Assembly (NCBI RefSeq): GCF_947258925.1
Contig: NZ_CAMYKG010000007.1
Span: 1 to 64,000, forward strand
Direction of reading: 5' to 3'
DNA: 64,000 nucleotides
Origin: an uncultured Eudoraea sp.
Lineage (GTDB): Bacteria; Bacteroidota; Bacteroidia; Flavobacteriales; Flavobacteriaceae
Below are positions 25,806-35,072 of the stretch, in pieces. A program made the position numbers and the translations under genes. The stretch's first letter is position 1. Each line of letters begins with the position of its first letter. Below the pieces are notes generated by a model. The model searched no databases. It saw only the letters and a program-made list of their open reading frames with translations, and was not told the DNA's origin.

Positions 25806-26350
25806 ATCGCTCGTTCCAGTTGTAATCGTTTATAGTCAAATTTAGCTATATAGGACTTTTCAAGAAAGGTTCTCTCCCAAAAGTAATTTTTAAACAAAAA
25901 TAGTGGATCATGAATCATGAAATAGGGGAAATAATGAAACCATTTTACTCCTTTTGATCGAAAATAAGTTGTTATTTCATGCTTATAGCCTAACTCTTCT
26001 GCGGCTACTATTGCGGCATTGCGCTGACACTTTGAACCTAAGTACATATCTGCGACCTTAGAACTAAAGCCATGAACAAAAAAAAGATCTTTGGCTCTTT
26101 TATAATTCTGAAATCTTGACCATCCATCCATTATTAACAGGAAAATATGCACAAATGAAAATAGGAAACAACTAAACCAAAAAGCAACCCATATCAGCGA
26201 ATAGTTTTCTAAAGCGTACTCAAATTTATACCAATAGAACCATGATTCCAGAATGAATAGTAACATAGACCAATACAAGAGCTTCCCTACACGTAAATAT
26301 GAAATATAAAGATATGGCTGAGGTGGAAGTTCCAAATACGTCATGCCCAA
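25802..26350 (-). CDS. Membrane protein of unknown function, upstream of the truncated ABC ATPase
   Basis: 182 aa. Two clear hydrophobic helices (LYWSMLLFILESWFYW and IWVAFWFSCFLFSFVHIFLLIM), then a soluble, aromatic-rich C-terminal half (VADMYLGSKCQRNAAIVAAEELGYKHEI, HYFPYFMIHDPLFLFKNYFW). I do not recognise the family. Its ATGA overlap with the ABC gene suggests it was part of the same operon, perhaps accessory to the lost transporter. Confidence 0.65.
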   Translation of the reverse strand: MGMTYLELPPQPYLYISYLRVGKLLYWSMLLFILESWFYWYKFEYALENYSLIWVAFWFSCFLFSFVHIFLLIMDGWSRFQNYKRAKDLFFVHGFSSKVADMYLGSKCQRNAAIVAAEELGYKHEITTYFRSKGVKWFHYFPYFMIHDPLFLFKNYFWERTFLEKSYIAKFDYKRLQLERAI

Positions 26351-26572
26351 AGATAACTAATAACTCTGCGAAATATTTTGGCCGTAATACGGCAAAGGCA
26401 AAAAAAAGTCTCTGATAGGGTATCCGATTTGCGGCGATCAAATTATCGAAATTTAAGATTCTTTCCTACAGAATTTAACTTTCCGGGTTTTGTTCAATTT
26501 ATTTGAAACACTTTTCTTCTGGCAGAATAAGATTTTGTACATTCCCCTGAAATGTATTAAAATACTAAAATA

Positions 26573-27205
26573 ATGGAAGGATTATTAGATTTATTAAACA
26601 GTCCCATGGGGAAACAAGTCATAAGCGGCGTAGCAGGTCAAACAGGGCAAGCCGAAAATAAAACAGCTGATGTTCTGAGTATGGCTATGCCATTGCTATT
26701 GGGAGCAATGAAAAAAAATGTATCCAAACCGGAGGGTGCACAAGGATTGATGAACGCCTTGTCATCTAAACATGATGGAAGTATCCTTGATAATCTGGGA
26801 GGTTTATTTGAAGGAGGTATAGATAAATCGGTTATGGATGATGGAGCGGGTATTTTAGGTCACGTATTTGGCAATAATCAATCCAATGTTGAGAATGCGT
26901 TGAGTCAGCGCTCCGGAATGGATCCCGCTTCAATAGCCAACATTTTGAAAATTGCAGCGCCTATAGTGATGGGTGTTTTAGCCAAACAGACTGCTCAAAA
27001 TAAGGTCAGTGATGCCAACGGGATGAATAGTCTTTTGGGGAATATGCTGGGGGGGCAGCCCGAACAAAACCAGAGTCTGCTCACTACCCTTTTGGATGCT
27101 GATGGAGATGGCAGCATACTTGATGATGTTGCTGGCATGGTTATGGGCGGTTCCAAAAAGAAAGGTGGCCTCGGTGGAATGCTTGGTGGCCTTTTTGGAA
27201 AGTAA
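26573..27205 (+). CDS. DUF937-family protein
   Basis: 210 aa, Gly/Met/Leu-rich. The start MEGLLDLLNSPMGKQVISGVA and the helical repeats DVLSMAMPLLLGAMKKN and IANILKIAAPIVMGVLAKQ are the DUF937 (YidB-like) pattern. Two related segments occur: KHDGSILDNLGGLFEGG (66-82) and DADGDGSILDD (175-185). The second resembles an EF-hand-type acidic loop. The C-terminus is a glycine-rich tail. Molecular function unknown. A strong terminator follows at 27231. Confidence 0.88.
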   Translation: MEGLLDLLNSPMGKQVISGVAGQTGQAENKTADVLSMAMPLLLGAMKKNVSKPEGAQGLMNALSSKHDGSILDNLGGLFEGGIDKSVMDDGAGILGHVFGNNQSNVENALSQRSGMDPASIANILKIAAPIVMGVLAKQTAQNKVSDANGMNSLLGNMLGGQPEQNQSLLTTLLDADGDGSILDDVAGMVMGGSKKKGGLGGMLGGLFGK

Positions 27206-27230
27206 GCTCATTTTTTAGTCATTAATTAAC

Positions 27231-27261
27231 AAAACCATTTGTTTTAGCAAATGGTTTTTTT
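27231..27261 (+). terminator. Rho-independent terminator after the DUF937 gene
   Basis: AAAACCATTTG (27231-27241) and CAAATGGTTTT (27248-27258) pair over 11 bp with a 6-nt loop, followed by a T run. Reads rightward, 26 bases after the stop codon. Confidence 0.85.
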
Positions 27262-27294
27262 GTACTTTATTACTAATAAGACAACCCTATTGTT

Positions 27295-27750
27295 TTGAGT
27301 AAAATAATTAAAGGCATATTTGTTTTGATTTTCGGAATACTAATCATCCAGTGTTCCGGATCTAAAAAGGCCCTGGAAATTTCTAAGGAAGAAAAGGAAG
27401 TATTCAATAATACTGAATTAGACACCGTTGCCATACATAATGATAGTTTACAGTTTGATATCATAATAATGGAGGTAGGTTTTGCAACCTGGCTTCAGAC
27501 TATGGCCCAGCCAAAAGGATATTATACCCAGAAATTTATGGAAAATAGAAACAGGATCTATGTTATGAATTGGAATCAGCGCGTTCTGGATCCTTATAAC
27601 TACAATCCAAATTTATATGAGTTGCAGATCAATTATTATCCCAATATTGATTACGGATATGATGTGAACTACAAACTTTATAATTATTTTCTTTATTTTC
27701 AGCGTAAATATAATCAACGCCTCGGACCATTCGTTCCTAGAATTAAATGA
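27295..27750 (+). CDS. Small lipoprotein (DUF6146-like)
   Basis: 151 aa. Initiation is at TTG (27295), as no in-frame ATG precedes the signal peptide. A lipobox IIQCSGS places Cys20 as the lipidated residue. The conserved-looking core GYYTQKFMENRNRIYVMNWNQRVLDPYNYNPNLYELQINYYPNIDYG matches what I recall of the DUF6146 family of Flavobacteriia, an assignment from memory. Function unknown. The next gene begins 25 bases later on the same strand. Confidence 0.75.
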   Translation: MSKIIKGIFVLIFGILIIQCSGSKKALEISKEEKEVFNNTELDTVAIHNDSLQFDIIIMEVGFATWLQTMAQPKGYYTQKFMENRNRIYVMNWNQRVLDPYNYNPNLYELQINYYPNIDYGYDVNYKLYNYFLYFQRKYNQRLGPFVPRIK

Positions 27751-27775
27751 ATATCTTTGCGCGGATTTTTTTATT

Positions 27776-28093
27776 ATGGATAAACTTAAAAAACGCTGGG
27801 GTATTAAATCCACTTTTCAGCTTATTATAATACTTATCGTATTTTCTGTTACAGGTTCCGCTTCGGTATATGTTGCTAAACCATTCCTTAATTGGGTAGG
27901 GCTGGAACAGGGAAATTTTCCTGATGCCTGGTGGGGTTCCTGGATCTACTGGACGCTGAGAATAGTTTTGATTTTCCCATTCTACCAAATACTGTTGGTA
28001 TTGTTTGGCTGGCTTTTCGGACAGTTCAAGTTTTTCTGGAACTTTGAGAAGAAAATGTTAGACCGGATCGGCTTAGGCTTCCTATTTAAATAA
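27776..28093 (+). CDS. Small membrane protein (DUF6787-like)
   Basis: 105 aa with two to three hydrophobic segments (FQLIIILIVFSVTGSASVYVA, SWIYWTLRIVLIFPFYQILLVLFGWLFG), rich in Trp and Phe, ending KKMLDRIGLGFLFK. It begins MDKLKKRWGI. Likely an inner-membrane protein. Resembles DUF6787 from memory. Probably cotranscribed with the lipoprotein gene upstream. Confidence 0.75.
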   Translation: MDKLKKRWGIKSTFQLIIILIVFSVTGSASVYVAKPFLNWVGLEQGNFPDAWWGSWIYWTLRIVLIFPFYQILLVLFGWLFGQFKFFWNFEKKMLDRIGLGFLFK

Positions 28094-28214
28094 TCTTAAT
28101 GGCTTTATTTGATTGTTTTGCACCAAAATGAAGCCTGATAAAAAATATCCCATTCATTAATTGCATTGGTGTTAATAGTTTTTTTGACTATCCCTACAGT
28201 TTTAAAACCAGTAC

Positions 28215-28331
28215 ATGCTTCACATTACTATTCTTCATATTTTTTATTTACAAGGAAGCGCCCTAAACGCCCTTATCGGTGAGGTTACCTCCGAAGAATC
28301 CAATAGTCAACTTGAAAAGGTTAAAGGGTAG
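28215..28331 (+). CDS. Possible small ORF, doubtful
   Basis: 38 codons (starting MLHITILHIFYLQG, ending SNSQLEKVKG) inside the otherwise empty gap 28094-28338. The second half has protein-like composition, but no ribosome site or homologue was recognised. It may be a decayed gene end or chance. Nothing else was seen in this gap. Confidence 0.15.
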   Translation: MLHITILHIFYLQGSALNALIGEVTSEESNSQLEKVKG

Positions 28332-28338
28332 TTGGGAG

Positions 28339-28644
28339 TTATATTAAACCCTGGTTATCCTCAATAATTACGGTTTTATCCTTTTGAATAATATAAGTAT
28401 ATAACCACATCAGCGTAAACGAAGGAATGATGTCCAATCCCGGTACTATTTCTTCAATAAAAGCAATAACCCCTGCAATTTTACCGGGATTTCCTTTATA
28501 CATTCTTGTCATTAACCAACCTGCAATAGGAGCCCAGATAAGGTCAGAAAATTCACCTACTCCGGGTATCATAAAGGAAAGCATACCAATACCATCAAAC
28601 AGTAAACCTATTAGTAGCTTCTTATATTTTTTCTGTATGGCCAT
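28339..28644 (-). CDS. Small conserved membrane protein of unknown function
   Basis: 101 aa. Two Gly/Pro-containing hydrophobic hairpins: LLIGLLFDGIGMLSFMIPGVGEFSDLIWAPIAGWLM and KIAGVIAFIEEIVPGLDIIPSFTLMWLYTYII. The paired IPGVGEFSD and VPGLDIIPS turns suggest an internal repeat of a re-entrant helical unit. Function unknown. It lies downstream of folE on the same strand, 42 bases away. Confidence 0.75.
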   Translation of the reverse strand: MAIQKKYKKLLIGLLFDGIGMLSFMIPGVGEFSDLIWAPIAGWLMTRMYKGNPGKIAGVIAFIEEIVPGLDIIPSFTLMWLYTYIIQKDKTVIIEDNQGLI

Positions 28645-28686
28645 AAATATGTATCACGTGAAACCGACTAATCCTTAACCAAAAAC

Positions 28687-29286
28687 TTAAGATAAATCCG
28701 AACTGATTAATTTTAAAAACTCATTTCGGGTTTCTTCTTTTTCGAAAGATCCTCTGAACCCCGATGTCGTTGTGACCGAATTTTGTTTTTGAATACCCCG
28801 CATCATCATACACATATGGGCTGCTTCTATCACAACTGCCACCCCCTGAGGCTGTAGGTTTTCATTTATACAATCGAGAATCTGCTCTGTGAGACGCTCC
28901 TGAACCTGCAACCTGCGAGCAAATACATCTACAATCCTGGGAAGTTTGCTCAACCCTACAATCTTTCCGTCAGGGATATAAGCTATGTGTGCTTTACCAA
29001 AAAAAGGTAAGATATGATGCTCACAAAGAGAGTATAATTCAATATCCTTAATAATTACCATCTCATTATAGGATTCATTAAACATTGCGCTCTTAAGTAT
29101 AGCTGATGCATCCTGTTTATACCCCTGGGTTAGAAAAAGCATTGCTTTTGCAGCTCTTTCAGGGGTTTTGACTAAGCCTTCACGGTCAGCCTGTTCACCA
29201 ATTTCCTTAATTATTCCGGAAAATCGTTCTTTTATTTCATTGGTAACCTCTATATTATATTCTTCTAGATTGTGGTACGATGACAT
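28687..29286 (-). CDS. folE: GTP cyclohydrolase I
   Basis: 199 aa. It opens GTP to 7,8-dihydroneopterin triphosphate, the first step of folate/pterin synthesis. Zinc ligands: Cys and His of [16 protein letters not shown] and the Cys of [14 protein letters not shown]. The substrate pocket motif is [17 protein letters not shown]. The C-terminal [12 protein letters not shown] is also conserved. Standard length. No other folate genes are adjacent. Confidence 0.96.
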   Translation of the reverse strand: MSSYHNLEEYNIEVTNEIKERFSGIIKEIGEQADREGLVKTPERAAKAMLFLTQGYKQDASAILKSAMFNESYNEMVIIKDIELYSLCEHHILPFFGKAHIAYIPDGKIVGLSKLPRIVDVFARRLQVQERLTEQILDCINENLQPQGVAVVIEAAHMCMMMRGIQKQNSVTTTSGFRGSFEKEETRNEFLKLISSDLS

Positions 29287-29468
29287 GTTAAACAGGTATT
29301 ATCAAATGGGTTATAAAATTCTTTCAAAGAAAAGGATTCTACTTCATAAAGTTCAAAAAAACAAGGAAATACTTTTTAAAATACACTTACTATAACCGGA
29401 AACACATTATTTTATACATTTTGAAGTGTTAGGTGTATTGTTTACTTTCACAACCTAAAATTTTACAG

Positions 29469-30131
29469 ATGATTACGGCTACCAATATCCAAAAATATTT
29501 TGGGGAACTTCAGGTTTTAAAGGGGGTAGATCTTAGCATTGATGCCGGTGAAGTAGTTTCTATTGTAGGCCCTTCGGGGGCAGGAAAAACGACCTTGCTG
29601 CAAATTTTAGGTACCTTGGATAGCCATTCGAACAAAAAGGAAAGTGAATTGCAAATTAATGGTATAGACATTACCAATTTAAAAGATAAAGCACTCGCTT
29701 CTTTCAGGAACACTCATATTGGTTTTATTTTTCAATTCCATCAATTATTACCGGAGTTTTCAGCTATAGAAAATGTTTGTATTCCGGCTTTTATAAAAAG
29801 GACACCCAAAGTAGAGGCCGAAACCAGAGCAAAGGAATTATTGAGTTTTCTTGGACTTTCTCAGCGTATGCAGCACCGACCCAATGAATTATCCGGCGGG
29901 GAACAACAGCGCGTTGCCGTTGCAAGGGCATTGATAAATAATCCTTCTATAATTCTGGCAGACGAGCCAAGTGGTAATCTGGATTCAGAAAGTGCCGATA
30001 AACTGCACCACCTCTTTTTTCAATTAAGGGATGAATTTGGTCAGACTTTTGTCATTGTCACACACAATGAGGAACTAGCTGATATGGCGGACAGAAAACT
30101 TACAATGATTGACGGTCATATTATAGACTAA
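29469..30131 (+). CDS. LolD-like ABC transporter ATP-binding protein
   Basis: 220 aa from the ATG at 29469. An upstream in-frame Met would add 12 residues with no family match. Walker [11 protein letters not shown]-loop [12 protein letters not shown], signature [15 protein letters not shown], Walker [13 protein letters not shown] and switch His VTHN are all present, in the MacB/LolD subtype. Its substrate-translocating partner is not next to it. The gene runs into a CPBP protease gene with 1 base between, so it is in a three-gene operon. Confidence 0.92.
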   Translation: MITATNIQKYFGELQVLKGVDLSIDAGEVVSIVGPSGAGKTTLLQILGTLDSHSNKKESELQINGIDITNLKDKALASFRNTHIGFIFQFHQLLPEFSAIENVCIPAFIKRTPKVEAETRAKELLSFLGLSQRMQHRPNELSGGEQQRVAVARALINNPSIILADEPSGNLDSESADKLHHLFFQLRDEFGQTFVIVTHNEELADMADRKLTMIDGHIID

Positions 30132-30132
30132 T

Positions 30133-30687
30133 ATGTTGAATAAAGTCTGGGAATTTTTAAAAAATCCCATCAATCGCCAGGACCCGAACACCGATGTAAC
30201 GTATAGGAAGCACGTATTTATCCAACTTCTTAAATTAAATATTGTATTCAGCCTGGCAGCAGGGGTTTTTGCAGCATTACTGGTTTTTGGATTGGAAATT
30301 GACCTGGGGCAGCATGCTGCCCAAAAAGCCTTTGAAGACTTTCCACTCCACAAGCTGTTATTTCTGGTGGTAATCCTGGCTCCTATTATTGAAGAATTTA
30401 TTTTTAGGGCTCCTTTGGCCTTGTTTAAGAATCCCCGCTACTTTAAATACGCTTATTATATTTCATTTTTGTTGTTTGGCTTTGTTCATATATTTAATTT
30501 TGAAAGAATCCCTCCTGTTTGGATAATCCCTTTTTTAGTTTTACCTCAGCTATTTAGCGGTATATTCCTTGGGTTTATTAGGGTTAAATTAGCCCTAAAG
30601 TGGTCAATTATGTTACATGCAGCTCACAATTTTATTCTAGTTCTACCCCCACTCCTTATAAGTCTTCCGAAAATGATACATCCATGA
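30133..30687 (+). CDS. CPBP-family intramembrane metalloprotease
   Basis: 184 aa. Multi-spanning. The ABI/CAAX-like catalytic signature is present: EEFIFRAPLALF (Glu-Glu-x3-Arg), LFGFVHIFNF (Phe-x3-His) and MLHAAHNFILV. Such proteases act on prenylated or membrane peptides, sometimes as bacteriocin self-immunity proteins, though this one is far from the peptide locus. Starts 1 base after the ABC ATPase and overlaps the next gene by 4 bases. Confidence 0.9.
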   Translation: MLNKVWEFLKNPINRQDPNTDVTYRKHVFIQLLKLNIVFSLAAGVFAALLVFGLEIDLGQHAAQKAFEDFPLHKLLFLVVILAPIIEEFIFRAPLALFKNPRYFKYAYYISFLLFGFVHIFNFERIPPVWIIPFLVLPQLFSGIFLGFIRVKLALKWSIMLHAAHNFILVLPPLLISLPKMIHP

Positions 30688-31448
30688 ATCTAATTGAATT
30701 AAAAGACTTTTTGGATGCAAAGGTTATTCAATATAACAGTCGGGAATTTCTTGAAACAGATCCCATTCAGATTCCGCATTTGTTTAATAAAAAAGAAGAT
30801 ATAGAGGTTAGTGCATTTCTTACCGCAACTATTGCCTGGGGCAACCGAAAAAGTATTATTGCGAACGCCCTTCATTTAATGGAGTTATTAGATAATGATC
30901 CCTATAATTTTGTCCTTTCCCATAAGGAATCGGAACTGGCGCATTTAAAGCCTTTTGTTCACCGTACATTTAATGGTATAGACCTGGAATATTTTATAAA
31001 GGCCTTGAAAAATATCTATTTACAACACGGTGGTTTGGAAGCCGTATTTAGCGACCACTGTACCCAATTTTCCACGCAGCCTGCAATTTCAAGCTTTAAA
31101 CACCTTTTTTTTGAAATCCCTCATCCGAAAAGAACTACAAAGCATATTTCTGATCCAAACAAGGGTTCGGCAGCCAAACGCATAAATATGTTCCTGCGGT
31201 GGATGGTTCGTGATAAAAGTACTCATGTAGATTTTGGCCTTTGGAAATCTATCTCCCCTTCAATATTATCCTGCCCGCTGGATGTCCATTCGGGTAATGT
31301 AGCCAGAAAACTCGGTTTATTACATCGGAAACAAAATGACGCCAGGGCCGTAAATGAGCTTGACTCTTCCCTTAGAAAAATGGATCCCCAAGATCCTGTT
31401 AAATACGATTTTGCGCTTTTTGGCCTGGGCGTATTTGAAAAGTTCTAG
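30684..31448 (+). CDS. TIGR02757-family protein
   Basis: 254 aa from the ATG at 30684, which overlaps the upstream stop as ATGA. The frame is open earlier but that part lies inside the CPBP gene. Contains VSAFLTATIAWGNRKSIIANAL and the C-terminal half DVHSGNVARKLGLLHRKQNDARAVNELDSSLRKMDPQDPVKYDFALFGLGVF, the hallmark of the TIGR02757 family. Helical, cytosolic, function unknown; the segments KRINMFLRWMVR and the final KYDFALFGLG resemble HhH-GPD-like base excision proteins, as inference. Confidence 0.88.
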   Translation: MNLIELKDFLDAKVIQYNSREFLETDPIQIPHLFNKKEDIEVSAFLTATIAWGNRKSIIANALHLMELLDNDPYNFVLSHKESELAHLKPFVHRTFNGIDLEYFIKALKNIYLQHGGLEAVFSDHCTQFSTQPAISSFKHLFFEIPHPKRTTKHISDPNKGSAAKRINMFLRWMVRDKSTHVDFGLWKSISPSILSCPLDVHSGNVARKLGLLHRKQNDARAVNELDSSLRKMDPQDPVKYDFALFGLGVFEKF

Positions 31449-31602
31449 AAAGTTAAATCTAACTGAACGGACCAAACTCTTATATTTATAGGCACATCAG
31501 TATTTCCGTGAATAATTGTAAATAATTTCTTATCTTTAAGTCTATTGAGTTTTATACGCCTTATTTCTGCCTAAACAACCTTTCCGCATTATTAAGGACC
31601 GT

Positions 31603-31989
31603 ATGAGTAGCCTTTACTCCGTTGAAAAAGAAAAAAATATCCTGATAATGACTATATCGGGTAAATATTCCTATACAGATTTTATAAAGTATCCTAAGAT
31701 TATAAGGAATGAATGCATAAAAGAAAAAAGGAATAAGATCATTGTAAATGTCTCTCCGGTTTTCAAAAGCGATATCCCTCTGGTTGAATTATTTTTTCTT
31801 GGTGAGAAAATTGCAAGTGTATTGAAAGATCATTTTAAAGTTGCTTTGATCTGGGATGGTGAAAACCACAATAGATTTTTACAAAAAGTAGCCACGAATA
31901 GACTTGCATTAATACGCACATTTGATTCCTTAGAAAATGCCAAAGCCTGGTTAATTCGTGACCGAGAGGATGAACCTTTATTCAGCTAA
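31603..31989 (+). CDS. STAS/SpoIIAA-like small protein
   Basis: 128 aa, cytosolic. The order beta-strand LIMTISGKYSYTDF, IIVNVSPVF, a helix ELFFLGEKIASVLKDH, KVALIWDG and a final NAKAWLIRDRE is the fold pattern of SpoIIAA-like/STAS domains found singly in Flavobacteriia. No phosphorylatable Ser/Thr position is clear. Isolated gene, with 154 bases of unannotated sequence before it. Confidence 0.6.
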   Translation: MSSLYSVEKEKNILIMTISGKYSYTDFIKYPKIIRNECIKEKRNKIIVNVSPVFKSDIPLVELFFLGEKIASVLKDHFKVALIWDGENHNRFLQKVATNRLALIRTFDSLENAKAWLIRDREDEPLFS

Positions 31990-32084
31990 ATAAGGTTAAG
32001 AATGCTATAAATTAATGCGTAATTTAAACAAACCTATTTAATAGAAGAGACAACAATGTTTTACCACCTACTTAAATGTCTAAT

Positions 32085-33215
32085 TTATAAGCCCAAAGAA
32101 CCCAAATTTAATTCAATTTTTGAATTCCCTTTGGCTATGGATTCATAAATGGCTTCAACTATTATCATATCCCTCTTACCCATTTCTCCGGGAGCTACAT
32201 TAGGGCTATCATTTAAAATATGGTTTGCAAAATCATCCATCTGTAATTTTTGCTGGCGTTCATGAGGGAAATTTAGCGCGCCCTGGGAAGTAGTTCCTGC
32301 CAAAGGCCCGTAAGAACTGGCCGGGTTTAATTCAAACCATCCCTTGTCACATGAGGCATACATTCTATTCACATTTGTATTGTGTGACGTCATGATATTA
32401 CCGAAGGCTCCACCTTGAAATTCCAATTGTGCAGTAATTGTCTCATCCGTATCCTTAAAATATTCGGGCCTGGAGCTAAACTCCTGGGCAGTAACGGATG
32501 TTGGATTCATTCCTGTACCATAAATTGCACTTTGGATCGCATACACTCCCATATTCATCAACGCGCCACCTCCCGAAAGTGCTTTATTCAAACGCCATTG
32601 TTCCGGGTTACCCATAGATCTATAGGCCGCTTCGGCAGAAATGTATTGCACGTTCCCAAAAGTCTTATCCTTTACCAATCGCTTAATTTCACGGGTGTAA
32701 GGTTCCGAATGAAGTCTGTATCCCACACTTAACTTAACATTTGCTTCTTTACAAGCATTGATAATGGCATCGCATTCTTCCACACTTACAGCCATTGGTT
32801 TTTCACAAATTACATGTTTTCCGGCTTTTGCTGCCCTGATTGAGAAATCGGCATGCATAGCGTTGGGAAGGACTACATAAACAATGTCTATATCATCATT
32901 AGATGAGATACTATCAAAATTTTCATAATTATAAATATTGGCAGCGGGAATATTGTATTTCTCTTGCCATATCTTTTCTTTTTCAGGGGTTCCGGTTACT
33001 ATCCCCGCTAAATAACATAGTTCACAATCCACTAAAGAAGGTGCCAACTGGTATGTACTATAGCTTCCTAATCCAACCAAAGCTACCCCTAATTTTTTCT
33101 TTTGTTGCTTTTGTCCACCCATTGCACAAGCCAATGGCATAGCACTGAGAATAGCCGCTCCTCCAATTCCACGTGATAATGTATTATTAAAAGTCCTTCT
33201 GGATATATTTTTCAT
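32085..33215 (-). CDS. Tat-exported Gfo/Idh/MocA-family oxidoreductase
   Basis: 376 aa. N-terminal twin-arginine signal SRRTFNN followed by a hydrophobic region ending PLACAMGG. A lipobox-like LACA is also present. The Rossmann motif VALVGLGSYSTYQLA follows, then EKPMAVSVEECD with the conserved Glu-Lys-Pro of this family, and a C-terminal alpha/beta domain with GGGALMNMGVYAIQ. Exported members use tightly bound NADP, as in glucose-fructose oxidoreductase. Likely substrate is a sugar or polyol. It is not in an operon with the other family member at 36838. Confidence 0.9.
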   Translation of the reverse strand: MKNISRRTFNNTLSRGIGGAAILSAMPLACAMGGQKQQKKKLGVALVGLGSYSTYQLAPSLVDCELCYLAGIVTGTPEKEKIWQEKYNIPAANIYNYENFDSISSNDDIDIVYVVLPNAMHADFSIRAAKAGKHVICEKPMAVSVEECDAIINACKEANVKLSVGYRLHSEPYTREIKRLVKDKTFGNVQYISAEAAYRSMGNPEQWRLNKALSGGGALMNMGVYAIQSAIYGTGMNPTSVTAQEFSSRPEYFKDTDETITAQLEFQGGAFGNIMTSHNTNVNRMYASCDKGWFELNPASSYGPLAGTTSQGALNFPHERQQKLQMDDFANHILNDSPNVAPGEMGKRDMIIVEAIYESIAKGNSKIELNLGSLGL

Positions 33216-33365
33216 GTTCAGTGAATTTTCTAGTTAAACCTTAAATATTCCTGCCTCGTTTAAATATAACAAACATATTTGTATTCTTTTTTTACCATAA
33301 TATAAATGATAGGCTTAATTATCGGTCAAATTGCATATTTTAGGGTTTTCTAAAACGAATCTCAT

Positions 33366-34853
33366 ATGAATAAATTTTTCTTTCTTTCCGGTTTATTATT
33401 ATGTTGCAGTATTTCACTATCTCAGAACCGCAAATTACCTATAGACACGGCAGTGACCAGTCAACATAGTGTAAGCGTTAACGGAACTTCATTTACATAT
33501 ACTGCAAAAACGGGAACACAACCGGTTTGGAATGATTCGGGAGAACCCATCGCATCTTTACACTACACCTATTATACGAGAAACAATATAAAAGATCGTG
33601 CAAACAGGCCCTTATTGATTTCCTTTAATGGGGGGCCAGGTTCCGGCTCCGTTTGGATGCATTTGGCCTATACAGGACCTCGCATCTTAAAAATTGATGA
33701 CGAAGGATATCCGGTCCAGCCTTACGGCGTAAAGCAAAACCCTTATTCTATACTGGATGTAACCGATATAGTATATGTTAACCCGGCAAATACAGGTTAT
33801 TCGCGAACTATACCAGAAAGTGGCGAAGAAGTAGACCGAAGCAAATTTTTTGGCATCAATGCAGATATAAAATATCTGGCAGAATGGCTCAACACTTTTG
33901 TGACCCGAAATAACAGATGGCGTTCTCCGAAATATATTATTGGTGAAAGCTACGGTGGCACAAGAGTTATGGGTTTAGCCCTTGAACTTCAAAACCAGCA
34001 ATGGATGTATTTGAATGGTGTTATAATGGTTTCACCGGCAGATTACAAGGTTATTCGCGAGGATGGACCCGTTAGCAATTCACTGAATTTACCCTATTAT
34101 ACGGCAGCGGCGTGGTATCAAAAAGCGTTATCGAGCGATCTGCAACAAAAGGATCTATTGGATATTTTGCCCGAATCAGAGGCTTTTACAATTAATACAC
34201 TTATTCCTGCCATTTCAAAAGGCGGGTTTATTACGGAAGCTGAGAAAAATTCTGTAGCAGAAAAAATGGCATACTATTCAGGACTCACTAAAAAAGAAAT
34301 TTTAGATCATAACCTAGTGGTTCCTACTTCTTATTTCTGGAAAGGATTATTGAGAAACAGCAGTGGTTATACTATTGGCAGACTAGATAGCCGTTACCTG
34401 GGATTGGATAAAGAAATTGCAGGTAGTGAACCCGACTATAACTCTGAAATCACCTCCTGGTTACATAGTTTCACTCCTGCAATTAATTATTACCTGCAAG
34501 AAGAACTTAAATTTAAAACAGATATTAAGTATAATATGTTTGGACCCGTACGTCCCTGGGATAATAAAGAGGACAATACACGAGATAATTTGAGGCAGGC
34601 CATGGCACAAAACCCATATCTGCACGTATTAGTACAGTCTGGATACTACGATGGGGCTACTACCTATTTTAATGCAAAATACACGATGTGGCAAATAGAT
34701 CCGAGTGGTCGTATGAAAGATCGATTTGACTTTAAGGGCTATCGCAGCGGTCATATGATGTACTTGCGCAAAGAGGATTTGGAAAAGGCCAATAACGATA
34801 TTAGATCCTTCATTAAAAAGACCGATATGAATGGAAAGTCCGCAAAATATTGA
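33366..34853 (+). CDS. Secreted S10-family serine carboxypeptidase-like protein
   Basis: 495 aa. A signal peptide ends near SLSQ (residue 20). The S10 oxyanion motif NGGPGSGSVWMHLAYTGP and nucleophile motif GESYGGTRV are clear. The Asp is in VQSGYYDGATTY and the His in GYRSGHMMYLRKED, completing the triad. These periplasmic or outer-membrane carboxypeptidases remove C-terminal residues from peptides. Adjacent genes (lipoprotein, SGNH hydrolase) are also exported. Confidence 0.92.
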   Translation: MNKFFFLSGLLLCCSISLSQNRKLPIDTAVTSQHSVSVNGTSFTYTAKTGTQPVWNDSGEPIASLHYTYYTRNNIKDRANRPLLISFNGGPGSGSVWMHLAYTGPRILKIDDEGYPVQPYGVKQNPYSILDVTDIVYVNPANTGYSRTIPESGEEVDRSKFFGINADIKYLAEWLNTFVTRNNRWRSPKYIIGESYGGTRVMGLALELQNQQWMYLNGVIMVSPADYKVIREDGPVSNSLNLPYYTAAAWYQKALSSDLQQKDLLDILPESEAFTINTLIPAISKGGFITEAEKNSVAEKMAYYSGLTKKEILDHNLVVPTSYFWKGLLRNSSGYTIGRLDSRYLGLDKEIAGSEPDYNSEITSWLHSFTPAINYYLQEELKFKTDIKYNMFGPVRPWDNKEDNTRDNLRQAMAQNPYLHVLVQSGYYDGATTYFNAKYTMWQIDPSGRMKDRFDFKGYRSGHMMYLRKEDLEKANNDIRSFIKKTDMNGKSAKY

Positions 34854-35072
34854 TATAGGACACCTGTCATACTCTACCATTTTCTAATTTTTAAAAGCAC
34901 TACTTGTTCTGCATGTACTCAGATTAATTTAGAATACACAGCATGTAAGTACTTAAAAGACCGGATTTTTTGTTTTTTTTATTCGACAAACAACCAATTT
35001 TTATACACTTTTATCAGATCCAAAGCGTTAGGAGTACATATCATTTTAATTAATAAACAAATTTTTGATCTT

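Noticed and set aside
26226-26441. Leftward 71-aa frame upstream of the membrane protein gene
   Set aside because: It overlaps the start of the 25802-26350 gene in another frame, without independent support.
30133-30687. CPBP protease as the immunity protein for the GG peptides
   Set aside because: Some CPBP proteins give bacteriocin immunity, but this one is about 30 kb away and embedded in a different operon with TIGR02757.
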